Origin: Paraburkholderia dioscoreae
GTDB lineage: Bacteria > Pseudomonadota > Gammaproteobacteria > Burkholderiales > Burkholderiaceae
Direction of reading: 5' to 3'
DNA length: 64,000 nucleotides
Assembly: GCF_902459535.1 (NCBI RefSeq)
Contig: NZ_LR699555.1
Coordinates: 1-64,000, forward strand
Shown here in pieces: positions 34,095 to 41,294 of this stretch (position 1 is its first letter; every line of letters starts with the position of its first letter). Position numbers and translations under genes: made by a program. The notes under the pieces are model-generated. The model was given only the letters and a program-made list of their open reading frames with translations, did not search any database and was not told the DNA's origin.

Positions 34095-34361
34095 ATGACT
34101 TCTGACCTGTCGAAGATTACCAGCGGCCTTGGGCCGTCCGCCGCACGCCTGCAACTATTGATAGAACGGGCGTTAGAGCTTTATGCCGGTGTGGCTGCCA
34201 TGTCATGCGCCGAGCAGCACGTTGCGCTGCAGGAGCTTACGGAGTTGTTGCCAGAGATAGCGCATGCCTCGCGCGAAACAGCGGATGGAATCGAGAGTCA
34301 TGCGGCGGTCGCTGCCGGTGAGCTCTCCCGGCGCTGCAACGGCACTACGAGCCAGGCTTGA
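34095..34361 (+). CDS. Uncharacterised small protein at the edge of the ars island
   Basis: An 88-residue, mostly helical acidic protein starting MTSDLSKITSGLGPSAARLQ after GAGGTG. No signal peptide or membrane segment; one Cys in the middle (AAMSCAEQHVALQEL) and one near the end (SRRCNG). I do not recognise it. Divergent from arsO across a short control region, it is likely co-regulated with arsenic genes. Confidence 0.5.
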   Translation: MTSDLSKITSGLGPSAARLQLLIERALELYAGVAAMSCAEQHVALQELTELLPEIAHASRETADGIESHAAVAAGELSRRCNGTTSQA

Positions 34362-34603
34362 ACGTAAGCACTGTCCGAAAGCTGCGCGGTGCCAACCTCG
34401 GACACTCCTGGGTTATCGGAAGTCTTCACGCATGACCAAGAGATACTCGCTCTCGGCACCTTGATGCATTACGTGCTGTACACCGGACGTCGAGACCGTC
34501 ATCCAGGCATTGGGGTGTGTGAATTGACCCATGGCATTCGTGGACCCGGTTTTCGGGAAACCCGGCCTTTTGGAACTGACCATCCTTTGAAAGGAAGGAT
34601 GTA

Positions 34604-34627
34604 TTTCGATGTATTGATACATCGAAA
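34604..34627. repeat. Perfect 24-bp palindrome
   Basis: Arms TTTCGATGTAT and its exact complement are separated by TG. No U-run follows, so it is more like a protein-binding site than a terminator. Its half-site TTCGATGTA recurs once upstream of the 34095 gene. Confidence 0.7.
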
Positions 34628-34762
34628 GGCAAACTAGGTGGACGCCATGCCACACAAAGCTTCCGTGCGTTCAACCCACAAACTATGCATCGTTAGGGTA
34701 TAGGTCCACAGGGCGGGATGGATTGCTTCGACGTGAATTTGAGCAGCGGCCATGGCAACAAC

Positions 34763-34778
34763 CTGTATGGATATACAG
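34763..34778. promoter_or_regulatory. LexA (SOS) box upstream of the DUF2806-nuclease unit
   Basis: CTGTATGGATATACAG fits CTGT-N8-ACAG and is closer to the canonical TA-rich core than the imu box. It lies 183 bases upstream of the gene at 34961; no nearer gene is visible on either strand. Confidence 0.75.
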
Positions 34779-34889
34779 TACTCTACACCAATCTGACGCC
34801 CGCATAGTGAAACACTGCGGCAGGCCGCCTCGATGACGGGCAGCGGCGACTCCTATAGGAACGGGGCGGACGACGAACGAGGCGCGCTC

Positions 34890-34903
34890 TTTCGCATGCG
34901 AAA
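34890..34903. repeat. Palindrome TTTCGCATGCGAAA, copy 1
   Basis: Perfect 14-bp palindrome 57 bases upstream of the DUF2806 gene; an identical copy is at 57149-57162. It is probably a regulator or partition-protein binding site. Confidence 0.6.
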
Positions 34904-34960
34904 ACCGCCTCCAGGCGACAATAGGTCTTTCCGAACCTCTTCCGTTTGTGGAGAAAACCA

Positions 34961-35992
34961 ATGACCGTGCAGCTTCCCGGCGAGCAATTATTGATCAGGC
35001 TGTGGACATCGCTAGACAGGGGTGTGAGCGGGTTTCTGAAACCGTGGCAGATGAAGCGGGAGGCTCGCGCGCAACTGCAGAGCCGCGAGCGCGAGACTCT
35101 AGTCATCGCTCAGGCGGAAAAGGATGCGGACGAGATCCGCGCCGGTCGGAAAAAGGTTGTCCAGGATGGTGCATCCATCAGGCTCCTGCCGGGCAACGCT
35201 GAAGTCGTCGACGGCCGCGCCGAACCCGTGCTGGACCCGCAATCGCTGCTCACGGCCGCGGCCGATAGCAGGGCAATCAATCTACTGCGGGAGGAGATCA
35301 ACATCGCGAAGACGATCCTGAAGGCCGAAGGGGTTTTGCGGGACGATCCGACCGAACCGCCCGCGACATTCGCCGATTCTGACTGGCTCTACCGGTGGCG
35401 GGCGTGTGCTTCCCAGATGTCTTCGGACGAGCTGCAGTCCCTCTTCGGGAACGTGCTGGCCGGGGAGATCAAGGCGCCCGGTACGTTCTCCCTGCGCACG
35501 CTGGACTTCCTCAAGAACCTGTCTAGGGAAGAAGCGGAGAAAATTCAGTTCGTCTGCCCGTTCATTACCGACCGTCGCTTCATCCTGATGTACGGCGTGA
35601 TGCAGACGCCTCAGGTCTATCACGACAACCCGGAGTTCCCCTTCTTCCTGCAGGAACTCGGACTTCTCTCGGGCTTGGGTTACATGGGGAACGTCCTGCA
35701 AAGATTCGCCTCCGATTCGACGGCCATCTTTCATCGGGTGCTGACGATCAACGATCGGGCCATTGTCGTGCGCGGGCCTGATTCGACGGCGGTGCTTGAA
35801 CTTCATGGCTTCAAAACCACTCCGCTGGGGACCGAAGCGCTTTCGCTGTGTCCGATGCCGGCGCCGCCCGAATATGTGCGTGCCGTGGCGGAGCATTGCA
35901 AAACCAAGGGATTCGATGTCTCCATTGCTTCCTGTCGCGCGCGCGCGGAAGGCATCGCCGGGGTCGAACTGTTTGACGAGGTCAGCATCTGA
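34961..35992 (+). CDS. DUF2806-like protein
   Basis: A 343-residue protein whose centre matches the DUF2806 pattern: SDWLYRWRACASQMSSDELQSLFGNVLAGEIKAPGTFSLRTLDFLKNLSREEAEKIQFVCPFI (about 125-190). The N-terminal ~80 residues are basic and helical with a probable coiled coil (REARAQLQSRERETLVIAQAEKDADEI). The start at 34961 follows TGGAGAA. Members occur in phages and defence-rich regions, but no activity is known to me. The nuclease gene follows on the same strand after 130 bases. A LexA box and a palindrome lie in its upstream region. Confidence 0.65.
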   Translation: MTVQLPGEQLLIRLWTSLDRGVSGFLKPWQMKREARAQLQSRERETLVIAQAEKDADEIRAGRKKVVQDGASIRLLPGNAEVVDGRAEPVLDPQSLLTAAADSRAINLLREEINIAKTILKAEGVLRDDPTEPPATFADSDWLYRWRACASQMSSDELQSLFGNVLAGEIKAPGTFSLRTLDFLKNLSREEAEKIQFVCPFITDRRFILMYGVMQTPQVYHDNPEFPFFLQELGLLSGLGYMGNVLQRFASDSTAIFHRVLTINDRAIVVRGPDSTAVLELHGFKTTPLGTEALSLCPMPAPPEYVRAVAEHCKTKGFDVSIASCRARAEGIAGVELFDEVSI

Positions 35993-36122
35993 CGCGGACC
36001 GTAGTCAGCTAGATGCAGATCAACAGTCTGGTCGGATGGGACACTGGCGGTCATCGGGACACGATCCTACTGGTGAGTGCCCGGCTCAACCACTGCTCAT
36101 TGCATTGCCGGAGTCGAGAACT

Positions 36123-37433
36123 ATGGCGAATAACACGAATCACGACTGGGTCCTGCCTGCGGCCATTCCCTTCGCGGATCTTAAAGGGAAAGATCTCGAA
36201 GAATGCGTTTATTGGCTACTTGATGCAATGGGCGCCAAGGATCTCGAGTGGCGCATCGGCGGCAGCGGTGGTGGCGCAGCCGATGGCGGTCGCGATCTCG
36301 AGGCGCACTTCTTTGAACCGGACGGGGAGGGCGAGATCCGGCAACAGCGCTGGTGGATCGAATGCAAAGGCAGGACCGGCACGGTCGAGTCCCACGAGGT
36401 GAAGGCGGCCGTGAATAACGCGCTGGCCTATGACGGGCTCGATCGCCTGATAATCGCCACAAACACGCAGTACTCCAACCCGACTCTTGACTGGGTGAAA
36501 GAGTGGCAGAAAAAGCATCCATCGCCCAAGGTCCAGCTTTGGGACCAGGCTCACCTTGAGCGGTATCTGTCGCGGCATCCGGATGTCGTGCTTCGGCTGT
36601 TTTCCGAAGCACTGAGCATGCGCGGCCGGGCACAAGCGATGGAAAGCCGCTTCTGGAACAAGCTTGAATTCGTGTCTCCCAGGACGCTCGTCGACATCTG
36701 GAACGAGCGCGAGCGCGTCGAGTTGACCGGGATGGGCATCTTCGCATTGGTCGTCAACGAGTTTGCCAACGGAGACATCACACACAGGCCATGGGGAGCG
36801 GTGCTCCATCCAGAAACGGCTGTCGAGGTGCTGGGTATCGGGCTAACCAACATAGGTTATCTTTTCATCCGGTCGTCCCGGACGGGAATGGACCAGCGCA
36901 TTCTGATCCGCACGTTCGCCTATCTGATCCTTGTTGTGCTGGAATTGTTGCCGGGCGATGTGACGGCTCGTCTCGTGATTGGTTACGTCAATCGTCGGGA
37001 GTCCGACCCTTTCCCCGACGAGGTGCTAGAGGTGCTGCTGGGCCCAATTTTGAACCAGGTCGCGGCAGAAATGCAGGATCTCTGCAGCAGCAACTGCAAA
37101 CGGGTGATGCTCTCTGACCGCAAAGCGCTGTCCGATGGCAGGAACGAGCTTGAAGCGTACTGGCTCCGGTTTGACCCGGACGGGCTAAACGAGGAAACTG
37201 ACGGCCGATTTATCCGAATCGAGAAGGGGGATGAGCCGTGTGTCGTGGGGTTCGCGGTTGACAAAGATAATCACTGTCCTCTCTTCGCAGTCGAGCCAAC
37301 GGTAAAAAACATCACCGACCTTATGGACATCGTAAAGCGAGTCGCGGCCTTCCGGAAAGCAAAGGCCGCAGCCCAGCGAGCAGAAGATCAGCAACGGGTG
37401 GAAGCCGTCCAAAAGACGCTCAAAGCCCAGTGA
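36123..37433 (+). CDS. Mrr-like PD-(D/E)XK restriction endonuclease
   Basis: A 436-residue protein with an N-terminal nuclease domain of the Mrr_cat / restriction endonuclease-like type. Conserved elements are ADGGRDLEAHF (Asp at about 58-62) and WWIECKGRTG (E-x-K at about 80-82), followed by VESHEVKAAVNNALAYDGLDRLIIATNTQYSNPTLDWV, typical of Mrr enzymes that cut modified or foreign DNA. The C-terminal ~250 residues are of unknown fold and may be the sensor. It is followed by a membrane protein whose GTG start overlaps its stop, and preceded by the DUF2806 gene. Confidence 0.75.
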   Translation: MANNTNHDWVLPAAIPFADLKGKDLEECVYWLLDAMGAKDLEWRIGGSGGGAADGGRDLEAHFFEPDGEGEIRQQRWWIECKGRTGTVESHEVKAAVNNALAYDGLDRLIIATNTQYSNPTLDWVKEWQKKHPSPKVQLWDQAHLERYLSRHPDVVLRLFSEALSMRGRAQAMESRFWNKLEFVSPRTLVDIWNERERVELTGMGIFALVVNEFANGDITHRPWGAVLHPETAVEVLGIGLTNIGYLFIRSSRTGMDQRILIRTFAYLILVVLELLPGDVTARLVIGYVNRRESDPFPDEVLEVLLGPILNQVAAEMQDLCSSNCKRVMLSDRKALSDGRNELEAYWLRFDPDGLNEETDGRFIRIEKGDEPCVVGFAVDKDNHCPLFAVEPTVKNITDLMDIVKRVAAFRKAKAAAQRAEDQQRVEAVQKTLKAQ

Positions 37434-37969
37434 ACATCGTCTCTATCCACCCGGTCGGGGCCTTGTTGCCGTTGACCCTGTCGCTGCTTTACCTGCCCCG
37501 CAGTTTCAGCGCGTTGGGATGGTTCCACCGCGTTGTGTTCCTGCTGTCCCTGCTGATCTCGACGTTTTCGTCGTACTGCGATGCCCACGCGGTGCATGTG
37601 CTTCCGGGCACCGTGCTGCTGTGCGTTGTCCTTTGGCTACAGCGGGCTCGGGGGCACAACAGGGACGTACCCGCCGCGGCGATCTTCGCCCTCACGTTCA
37701 TCGCGGGGTTTCCTGTCGACGTCTATCTCGGTTATGTCTGCCACGCAGCTGACGGCACGGCTACCGTTGGCGGAGCAGGATGGACCGACGGCCTGCTGCT
37801 CGGCCCGGCGATTCTTGCTCTCGTTCACTGCTTCGTCTATTACTTCTGCGAGCGTGACGAGAAGAAAGGTAAGGTGCCGGTCGGCGTGTTCCTGAAGTGG
37901 CAATTTGCTCCTATGCGCCCGCGGAACGCTAGGCCTGACGGCGACGACGCCCGGCCGTCGATCTCCTGA
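37430..37969 (+). CDS. Uncharacterised membrane protein coupled to the Mrr-like nuclease
   Basis: A 179-residue protein with about four hydrophobic segments (TLSLLYLPRSFSALGWF, VVFLLSLLISTFSSY, TVLLCVVLWL, AAIFALTFIAGFPVDVYLGYV, LLLGPAILALVHCFVYYF) and a basic C-terminal tail. GTG start overlaps the nuclease stop codon (GTGA), so it is translated together with it. A membrane partner of a nuclease could act in an abortive-infection response, but this is inference. No family recognised. Confidence 0.55.
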   Translation: MNIVSIHPVGALLPLTLSLLYLPRSFSALGWFHRVVFLLSLLISTFSSYCDAHAVHVLPGTVLLCVVLWLQRARGHNRDVPAAAIFALTFIAGFPVDVYLGYVCHAADGTATVGGAGWTDGLLLGPAILALVHCFVYYFCERDEKKGKVPVGVFLKWQFAPMRPRNARPDGDDARPSIS

Positions 37970-37999
37970 CACCCTATTTATTCCCATTGGCGCCTGCGG

Positions 38000-38195
38000 T
38001 ATACTCGGTTCGCACCTTAAACAAACGGTGCCGGGTTTGGCGACCCGCTTCATACAAGCGCACGGCCGCGCATGCGGCTTTTTTTGTGCGTATTGCCTCT
38101 GCGCGCTGCTTTCAATGGGCGGGCCTGGTGGGGAGACCTTCGGGTCTGCCGGCTGCTTGTGTGACCGGTTCGCCAACCCTGCCATGCGCCCGCTC
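38000..38195 (+). ncRNA. C4/ash-type leader RNA of phage-satellite kind
   Basis: A -10-like TATACT at 38000-38005 is followed by CGGGTTTGGCGACCCG and a strong terminator hairpin (GCCGC-GCAT-GCGGC then seven T, 38064-38085). Further on, GGCGGGCCTGGTGGGGAGACC, a hairpin ACCTTCGGGT and GACCGGTTCGCCAACCC match the conserved block found before ash/icd genes in P4-like phages, where the C4 antisense RNA lies. This is recognition from memory; a covariance search would decide it. Confidence 0.55.
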
Positions 38196-38246
38196 ACCTC
38201 ATTTGGCGATGAGAAGCCGGGTAACGCTCACACAAGAGGCCGCACC

Positions 38247-39500
38247 GTGCATCCACGATCGAATTCTTTTCTGCGGGTTCTTTTCGCACCTTCTACCTTG
38301 GGTCTCCTTCCGGAGAGTTCCGTCGTGGATCGCGCACATCCAGCAACATCTCACGCCGATGCGCCCAATGGGCCGCCGACCCCGCAGCGCAAGAATCCTT
38401 CGTTGCGGTGGTACGCGATGGCACTGGCCATGACTGCGACCGGCACCTCCGCCTGCATCTCGGTTATCGCTGCCTGGGAGCGCGGCGGACAGCTCGCTGA
38501 GCGGCTGGTTTGGGTAGGAATCGGAATGGTCCTGCTGCTAAGCGCGCATCTGCTGCCCGCGCTGGCCAGATCCGCTCCGGTCGCGCAGCGCATCCCTGTG
38601 CTTGTACTGTGGCTGGGTGCGATGCTCGCGACCGGCTACGGGCATGCGACTTTCTTCATTTCGGCGCAACAGCACGCTGGTGAGATCAGGGCCGCAGTAG
38701 TCGACACACCGATGTCGCCCGTCATGGCTATCACGGATTCCGGGCGCGACCTCACCTCGATCGCCGCTGAACGTGCGCAGATCACTGTTGATCTGGCCAC
38801 CGCAAAGATGCAGAAATGCACAGGACGCTGCACTGCGTTGCTGTTGCGGCGGAACACGCTGTCGACGCGTCTGGAAGCACTAAACGTCGCGTTCGATGAA
38901 TCGCGGCGCCGCGAGCAATCGGCCGACCGGCTGGCCGCGGCACGGGATCGTCAGGACATGTTGCGCGCTGAAGCGATGCGCGACCCGGTTACCGTTCGCG
39001 TTGCCCAGCTGCTCGGCACGTCGACGGGTAACGTGGACCTCGCCGTTGGTTTTGCATTCGGAGCCATGCTGGAGTTTGTCGCATGCCTCGGCTGGCTACT
39101 CGCGCTTCAGGAAAATCGGGACGGCGATCGGCGGGTACTGGTGAAAAGTAACGCAGCAGTAGCGCCGGGTAACTCTCAAGTTGGCGAGAGTCGTGCACAG
39201 CGGATCGTCTCGGCTGACGCGGGTCTGCCGGGTCACACCGGCGTTACTACCAGTCATGCGACCGTCGCGACCGGTAACGGCGATCCCCTGCCAGCGCTGC
39301 CGCGTGACCAGAAGGTAACGATGCTCGTGCCCAAGACTGTAAGCGCGGACCTTGCGCGCCTCGCAGCGGAAGTGGCAGCAGGTCGCTCCCGCGGCACAGT
39401 CGCCGAGATTCGGAAGTTTTTTCGCTGCTCGCAGGCGAAGGCCATGACGCTGCGTCGACAGTTGGCCGAAGCAACGCTGGAGCAACCGCACGCGGCATGA
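38247..39500 (+). CDS. Membrane protein with coiled coil and C-terminal HTH-like end, behind the C4/ash leader
   Basis: From the GTG at 38247 (AGAGG upstream) the product is 417 residues. It has three transmembrane segments at about 60-145, a coiled-coil stretch with charged residues (about 175-245), a fourth membrane segment (VGFAFGAMLEFVACLGWLLAL) and a C-terminal helical end (GTVAEIRKFFRCSQAKAMTLRRQL) like a winged helix. The frame is open upstream to an ATG at 38115, which would add an Ash-like peptide (GGPGGETFGSAGCLCDRFAN). Function unknown. Similar proteins appear in integrative elements of Burkholderia. Confidence 0.55.
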   Translation: MHPRSNSFLRVLFAPSTLGLLPESSVVDRAHPATSHADAPNGPPTPQRKNPSLRWYAMALAMTATGTSACISVIAAWERGGQLAERLVWVGIGMVLLLSAHLLPALARSAPVAQRIPVLVLWLGAMLATGYGHATFFISAQQHAGEIRAAVVDTPMSPVMAITDSGRDLTSIAAERAQITVDLATAKMQKCTGRCTALLLRRNTLSTRLEALNVAFDESRRREQSADRLAAARDRQDMLRAEAMRDPVTVRVAQLLGTSTGNVDLAVGFAFGAMLEFVACLGWLLALQENRDGDRRVLVKSNAAVAPGNSQVGESRAQRIVSADAGLPGHTGVTTSHATVATGNGDPLPALPRDQKVTMLVPKTVSADLARLAAEVAAGRSRGTVAEIRKFFRCSQAKAMTLRRQLAEATLEQPHAA

Positions 39501-39633
39501 TCCCTGAGGCCACGTCCGAAGTTCAAGAAAACTGGATTAGTTGCCGTTAAAGCGAGGTTGCACACCTGCGCAGCATTGCGCACGGTTTTCGCAGGCCTAA
39601 TCGAATTCCGACAAATCGAATCGAGGAAAAGGG

Positions 39634-39987
39634 ATGCAAATAAACAGAACTCTGTTTGCGCTTACAGCTATCGTGATGGCGTCGACTGCGATCGCGCAGA
39701 CTCCGGCCGGCATACCACAAACCGTCTCGCCGGATCAGTACCAGTCGATGCCGCCCGCAGAGCGACAGATCTATGTCGCTGGTGTACTGGACGCAGATCG
39801 CGTGCTCTTCCAGCAAACGCAACCAGTGTTCGCGGCCTGTCTTAACCGAGTCACGCTTGCCCAAGCTACGGACGTCATCGATAAGGGCCTCCCAACGTTG
39901 AAACCGGAATTGCGTGCGTCAATGCCACTCGCAGTCCATAACGCGCTGATCGAAGCATGTGATCGCGGCGGCTATAAGATGCCCTGA
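39634..39987 (+). CDS. Uncharacterised small exported protein
   Basis: A 117-residue protein with a signal peptide (RTLFALTAIVMASTAIAQ) and a mature helical domain beginning TPAGIPQTVSPDQYQSMPPAERQIYVAGVLDADRVL. Two Cys (PVFAACLNRV and LIEACDRGGY) may form a disulfide in the periplasm. Good GAGGAAAAGG site. The layout is like small periplasmic immunity or inhibitor proteins, but I cannot assign a family. It stands alone between the membrane gene and a likely small RNA. Confidence 0.6.
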   Translation: MQINRTLFALTAIVMASTAIAQTPAGIPQTVSPDQYQSMPPAERQIYVAGVLDADRVLFQQTQPVFAACLNRVTLAQATDVIDKGLPTLKPELRASMPLAVHNALIEACDRGGYKMP

Positions 39988-40033
39988 GCTGGATCGTTTC
40001 GCTATTTCGCATGTGTGCAGGGCAGACTGCTGG

Positions 40034-40118
40034 CATAATTCCGCCTCTCTCAGGTTCTGCTACGGCCCTCGGAATTGGCAGAACTTTTAGCCGACCCTAA
40101 CCCGGTCGGTTTTTTTTT
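40034..40118 (+). ncRNA. Candidate small RNA with two stem-loops
   Basis: CATAAT at 40034-40039 may be a -10. Downstream come a stem-loop (GTTCTGC at 40054 pairing with GCAGAAC at 40078) and a strong terminator (CCGACC / GGTCGG followed by nine T). No reading frame of note is present. The two-hairpin layout with a U-run is that of plasmid or phage regulatory RNAs. Confidence 0.5.
40091..40118 (+). terminator. Strong rho-independent terminator
   Basis: CCGACC-CTAACCC-GGTCGG followed by an uninterrupted run of nine T (40110-40118). It lies 100 bases after the exported-protein gene and may end both that transcript and the candidate small RNA. Confidence 0.85.
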
Positions 40119-40209
40119 GCACGCTCAGCCTGCGTTGTTCGCGTCTGAGTGGGCCGCTCAAGGTTAAACGGGGAATGCCGTTATATCGGTGGTGGTCGTG
40201 TGCGTTATC

Positions 40210-40230
40210 ATGGTACGCACCGCGTATCAC
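40210..40230. promoter_or_regulatory. Operator-like palindrome upstream of the small HTH gene
   Basis: ATGGTACGC-ACC-GCGTATCAC: an imperfect palindrome with 3-base spacer, 11 bases before the HTH gene start. It is nearly identical to the perfect palindrome that follows the gene (40462-40482). Confidence 0.6.
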
Positions 40231-40241
40231 ACCCAAAGGCA

Positions 40242-40460
40242 ATGTTGATTTCCAATCAGCAGGATTTCTTGAAGGCGGCAAAGGATCAACTCGGGATGAC
40301 GTGGGATGAACTCGCGACGGCATCCGGCATCAATCCGCGCGCGCTCAAAACGTACCGAATGCCTGCCACGTCAAAAGACTTTCGGCCGCTTCCTGACTTG
40401 GCGCGAGCGGCTGTCGTTCGGCTTCTTAATGTACCAACGAAAAAGCGAAAGAAACTTTGA
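40242..40460 (+). CDS. Small HTH-type DNA-binding protein
   Basis: A 72-residue protein with a helix-turn-helix: AAKDQLGMTWDELATASGINPRALKTYRMP (about 10-40), followed by a basic C-terminus (NVPTKKRKKL). It looks like a minimal lambda-repressor-like or phage Cro/transcription-activator protein. Two copies of a palindrome flank the gene, at -11 and directly after its stop, so it probably represses itself and the downstream small genes. Start supported by AAAGG. Confidence 0.65.
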   Translation: MLISNQQDFLKAAKDQLGMTWDELATASGINPRALKTYRMPATSKDFRPLPDLARAAVVRLLNVPTKKRKKL

Positions 40461-40461
40461 C

Positions 40462-40482
40462 ATGGTACGCAGCGCGTACCAT
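40462..40482. promoter_or_regulatory. Perfect operator palindrome downstream of the small HTH gene
   Basis: ATGGTACGC-AGC-GCGTACCAT, a perfect 9-bp inverted repeat with a 3-base spacer, starting 2 bases after the HTH gene stop and 39 bases before the next small gene. Confidence 0.7.
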
Positions 40483-40520
40483 ACTAAAACTGTACTGAGC
40501 GATCGGGAAAGAACACGTCT

Positions 40521-40727
40521 ATGCGGATCACCCCTCAAATTGTTGAACTGGCGAAAATCATGCTTGCGAACGGACAGGACTGGTCCCCGGAGGCGGACAA
40601 GATACTGTCGGCCGACAATTCGCTATGCCTGTGTTCGTATCCAGATGGGGCATGGATCGCAGACACGCACGGAGAAGTGAGCATCGACCGCTGGACGAAA
40701 TTGGAATGCGTTATTGCGCTGCCCTAG
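40521..40727 (+). CDS. Uncharacterised 68-residue protein
   Basis: Product MRITPQIVELAKIMLANGQD...IDRWTKLECVIALP, soluble, with Cys-x-Cys in LCLCSYPDGAWIAD. No family recognised. It follows the operator at 40462 and may be controlled by the small HTH protein. The ribosome-binding site is weak (GGGAAAG). Confidence 0.4.
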   Translation: MRITPQIVELAKIMLANGQDWSPEADKILSADNSLCLCSYPDGAWIADTHGEVSIDRWTKLECVIALP

Positions 40728-40742
40728 ACACAGGAAAACGGG

Positions 40743-40949
40743 ATGGACAAAAAGATTGAAATAGTCGTTGCGGCGTTTGCGCTCATAGGTGGCGTTCTCG
40801 TCGCTTCTGGACTGAGCGTCCATTTTACTTTTATCGAGCGGGCTGGCATCCCTCTGGACAAGCAGGCATTTGTCGGTGGTGTGCTCGCGTTGATCGCCGT
40901 CACCCTTCATTTTGTCATGGGCGGCCGGCTGCTCCCATGGAAGCAGTAA
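40743..40949 (+). CDS. Small membrane protein
   Basis: A 68-residue protein with two hydrophobic segments (IVVAAFALIGGVLVASGLSV and VGGVLALIAVTLHFVMGG) joined by a short polar loop. Start preceded by AGGAAAAC. It lies 15 bases after the preceding small gene, so probably in the same transcript. No function can be given. Confidence 0.5.
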   Translation: MDKKIEIVVAAFALIGGVLVASGLSVHFTFIERAGIPLDKQAFVGGVLALIAVTLHFVMGGRLLPWKQ

Positions 40950-41077
40950 CGGAATCGGAAAAGCGATTCGGGCTGCAACAAGGAAAGCATGGGCTGGGTT
41001 CGCTGCCGGGATTGCAGATCTTTGTCAGGGCCTCCTACGGCATTGAATACAGCATGCTCGTAAGAACGGAAGAATCT

Positions 41078-41272
41078 ATGACCACTTCAAAGCCTCGGTA
41101 CGTTGTGCGCGATGCGCAGGGCCAAGCAGTCCGCGAAACTGAATCTCGCCTTGTTGCGTGGTGGGTGTGGTTTAGTCGGCGCAACTTCGGCTACACGGCA
41201 CATGATCGACGGTCGTGGGTAGAAGACGAATTGAGCTGGCTGCGTTGTGGCGATTTGCCATCGGCGAAGTGA
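41078..41272 (+). CDS. Uncharacterised small protein
   Basis: A 64-residue product, MTTSKPRYVVRDAQGQAVRE...LPSAK, with GGAAG ahead of the start. The frame is open back to an ATG at 40937 overlapping the previous gene, which would give 111 residues. The content (WWVWFSRRNFGYTAHDRRSW) suggests a small soluble beta/alpha protein. No family recognised. Confidence 0.4.
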   Translation: MTTSKPRYVVRDAQGQAVRETESRLVAWWVWFSRRNFGYTAHDRRSWVEDELSWLRCGDLPSAK

Positions 41273-41294
41273 GTTGGCTGACCATCGGAAAATA

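Larger units (their letters stand above)
34362..34960. other. 600-bp intergenic region rich in inverted repeats with a LexA box
   Basis: No gene is convincing here. The stretch holds a hairpin at 34581-34601 (CATCCTT / AAGGATG), a perfect 24-bp palindrome at 34604, a LexA box at 34763 and a 14-bp palindrome at 34890. Short frames at 34389-34637 (+) and 34413-34655 (-) overlap one another and lack a clear start signal or family resemblance. Confidence 0.5.

Noticed and set aside
34389..34655. Opposite-strand short frames next to the ars island
   Set aside because: They overlap one another, lack start signals and cover palindromic elements; kept as intergenic.
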